A stretch of 6,782 nt of DNA from Nautiliaceae bacterium (lineage in GTDB: Bacteria > Campylobacterota > Campylobacteria > Campylobacterales > Nautiliaceae). Under the pieces are notes generated by a model. It was not told where the DNA came from and made no database searches. It saw nothing but the letters and a program-made list of their open reading frames with translations. Shown in pieces: positions 5,735 to 6,782 of this stretch. Location: positions 1 to 6,782 of the forward strand of contig JAMOSM010000131.1 of NCBI GenBank assembly GCA_027063075.1, written 5' to 3'. Position 1 is the stretch's first letter. Each line of letters starts with the position of its first letter. A program made the translations under genes and the position numbers.

Positions 5735-6612
5735 ATATTATATCCAAGTTCTCTTGCTACTTTTTTAATGTTCTCAAGTCTTTTTGGAATTGGCGGGTGT
5801 GATGAAAAAAGTTCGCTTATAAAACCGACTATTCCAAAAGCTTTCATTTCAGGTGGAAGTGCTACCTGTTCTTTTGGAATATTTCCAAGTTTTGCTAGAG
5901 CATAATATATTCCATAAGGTCCATCAATTTTTACAGCACCTGCATCAGCTTTATATTCTCTGTATCTACTAAACCACATAGCTATCATCGTCGCAAAAAT
6001 AGATAAAACTATCTCAAGTGCAAAACTTATTGCCATATAAGCAAAAGGGTTTGGATTACCTTCTTCATCTTTTGGTGCAATAATGTTAGCAATAAGACGT
6101 GATACAAAAAACACAAGTGAGTTTAATACACCTTGCACTAAAGTCATTGTAATCATATCTCCGCTTTTAATATGATTAATTTCGTGTGCTATAACCCCTT
6201 CTATTTCTTTTAAGTCCATTAAATCAAATAAAGATGTTGAAACAGCGACAAGTGAATTGCTTTTACTAGGTCCTGTTGCAAATGCATTTGGAGGACCATC
6301 AAAAATCCCAACTTCCGGTCTTGGAATTCCGGCTTTGTCAGCTAATTTGTAAGTCGTTTCAAGCAGCCATTTTTCAGCCTCAGTTGTAGGAGTTTCTATT
6401 ACTCTAACCCCCATACTCATTTTTGCCATCCATTTTGATAAAAGGAGTGAAATAATACTACCACTAAAGCCTATAATTACAGCCAAAATAGCAAGTCCCG
6501 TAACACTTTGAGGGTCAATTCTAATATGAAAAATAAGTTCAATTAAAAATATCGAAAAATAGATTGACGCCATTACTGCAATGTTCATCAAAATAAGCAT
6601 TAAGATTGCCAT
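5728..6612 (-). CDS. htpX: HtpX, membrane zinc metalloprotease (M48B)
   Basis: The 294-residue inner-membrane protease degrades damaged or misassembled membrane proteins together with FtsH in well-studied bacteria. Hydrophobic spans lie near 5-28, 37-59, 155-178 and 190-213. The zinc site is intact: HEINH (143-147, ligands H143 and H147, catalytic E144), with the third ligand E219 in SRYREYKADAGA (215-226). Other family motifs are IFDGPPNAFATGPSKSNSLVAVS (103-125) and SSHPPIPKRLENI (270-282), and the length matches E. coli HtpX (about 293). The ATG has a strong AAGGAGG (6623-6617) four bases upstream and a promoter just before that. No HrcA-type CIRCE inverted repeat is visible upstream, so heat-shock control is not evident from sequence. 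The gene is followed by a hairpin and then suhB. Confidence 0.96.
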   Translation of the reverse strand: MAILMLILMNIAVMASIYFSIFLIELIFHIRIDPQSVTGLAILAVIIGFSGSIISLLLSKWMAKMSMGVRVIETPTTEAEKWLLETTYKLADKAGIPRPEVGIFDGPPNAFATGPSKSNSLVAVSTSLFDLMDLKEIEGVIAHEINHIKSGDMITMTLVQGVLNSLVFFVSRLIANIIAPKDEEGNPNPFAYMAISFALEIVLSIFATMIAMWFSRYREYKADAGAVKIDGPYGIYYALAKLGNIPKEQVALPPEMKAFGIVGFISELFSSHPPIPKRLENIKKVARELGYNIK

Positions 6613-6616
6613 AATT

Positions 6617-6623
6617 CCTCCTT
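6617..6623 (-). promoter_or_regulatory. Strong ribosome binding site of htpX
   Basis: AAGGAGG on the minus strand is the best Shine-Dalgarno match in the window and lies four bases before the htpX ATG (6612-6610). It settles the start codon. Confidence 0.8.
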
Positions 6624-6638
6624 AAAAGTTTTAGTCTT

Positions 6639-6647
6639 ATTATATCA
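6639..6647 (-). promoter_or_regulatory. Extended -10 promoter of htpX
   Basis: On the minus strand, TGATATAAT combines a perfect TATAAT with the upstream TG of an extended -10 element. The upstream DNA is A/T-rich with no good -35 box at the usual spacing, a pattern common for vegetative promoters in Campylobacterota. Transcription would start near 6632, giving a leader of about 20 bases carrying the AAGGAGG site. Confidence 0.6.
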
Positions 6648-6665
6648 AGTTTTATTAAAGACAAA

Positions 6666-6782
6666 TTAATTTTTTTTTCTTATCATTAAATAATATATTG
6701 TAACAACAGGAATAACAACATTTAAAACAGTTACAATTATCATTAAAATTCCAAGGTTTGAATAATCTTGAGGTATAATCAC
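6666..6782 (-). CDS. Small single-helix membrane protein, possibly partial at the window edge
   Basis: An open frame on the minus strand runs from the window edge to TAA (6668-6666), giving at least 38 residues. It has a polar start (IIPQDYSNLG), one long hydrophobic helix (about residues 11-33, ILMIIVTVLNVVIPVVTIYYLMI) and a basic tail RKKN, which suggests the C-terminus is cytoplasmic. The first codon visible is GTG (6782-6780). It could be the true start of a tiny protein or an internal valine of a longer one; the upstream DNA is not available. It ends 53 bases before the htpX start, with the htpX promoter in between. The last codons contain a run of nine A (T on the plus strand, 6670-6678). 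Family unknown. Confidence 0.55.
   Translation of the reverse strand: MIIPQDYSNLGILMIIVTVLNVVIPVVTIYYLMIRKKN

Noticed and set aside
5737..5742. TATAAT on the minus strand near the end of htpX as a suhB promoter
   Set aside because: It is made by the htpX codons for Gly-Tyr-Asn-Ile-Lys, lacks a TG extension or convincing -35 box, and the hairpin would lie directly in its transcript.
6613..6665. CIRCE-type or HspR-type heat-shock operator before htpX
   Set aside because: No inverted repeat resembling TTAGCACTC-N9-GAGTGCTAA or a HAIR-like element is present in this short gap.

Overview
The window is strongly AT-rich, tightly packed bacterial chromosome. The best taxonomic guess is Campylobacterota (Epsilonproteobacteria), possibly a vent lineage such as Nautiliales. 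Three things point there: a MurF-type ligase whose N-terminus is a block of membrane helices, promoters that are mostly a -10 box in A/T-rich DNA, and compact lysine/isoleucine-rich proteins. The phylum is an inference from gene architecture and recognition, not from an alignment.

Layout. On the plus strand, about 1-4118 is one tight gene string: the 3' end of an unidentified, probably membrane protein (3-92), murF (85-1497), the small and large membrane subunits of a TRAP transporter (1508-2095 and 2095-3387), and a DUF72/YecE-family gene (3390-4118). Junctions are an 8-base overlap, a 10-base gap, a 1-base overlap and a 2-base gap, so co-transcription is very likely. The minus-strand genes converge on this string at about 4119-4155. 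In transcription order they are: a small single-helix membrane protein cut by the window edge (6782-6666), htpX (6612-5728) behind a clear extended -10 promoter, an AT-rich perfect hairpin, an inositol-monophosphatase-family gene with a GTG start (5666-4899), a 53-residue ribbon-helix-helix-like protein (4888-4727), and an unrecognised exported protein (4698-4156) with its own candidate promoter.

How the genes relate. MurF completes the peptidoglycan precursor in the cytoplasm. The TRAP pair is a Na+-coupled importer for an organic acid-like substrate, but no periplasmic binding protein is encoded here. DUF72 has no established role. HtpX is a membrane zinc protease for membrane-protein quality control. 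The IMPase-like enzyme and the small RHH-like protein look co-transcribed. The exported protein follows the RHH gene but probably also has its own transcript.

No mobile element, CRISPR array, tRNA or rRNA is seen. The region looks like ordinary core or near-core genome and I see no convincing undescribed multi-gene system. The items most worth a second look are the small RHH-like gene, the exported orphan behind it, the membrane-fused MurF, and the TRAP permeases without a binding protein.
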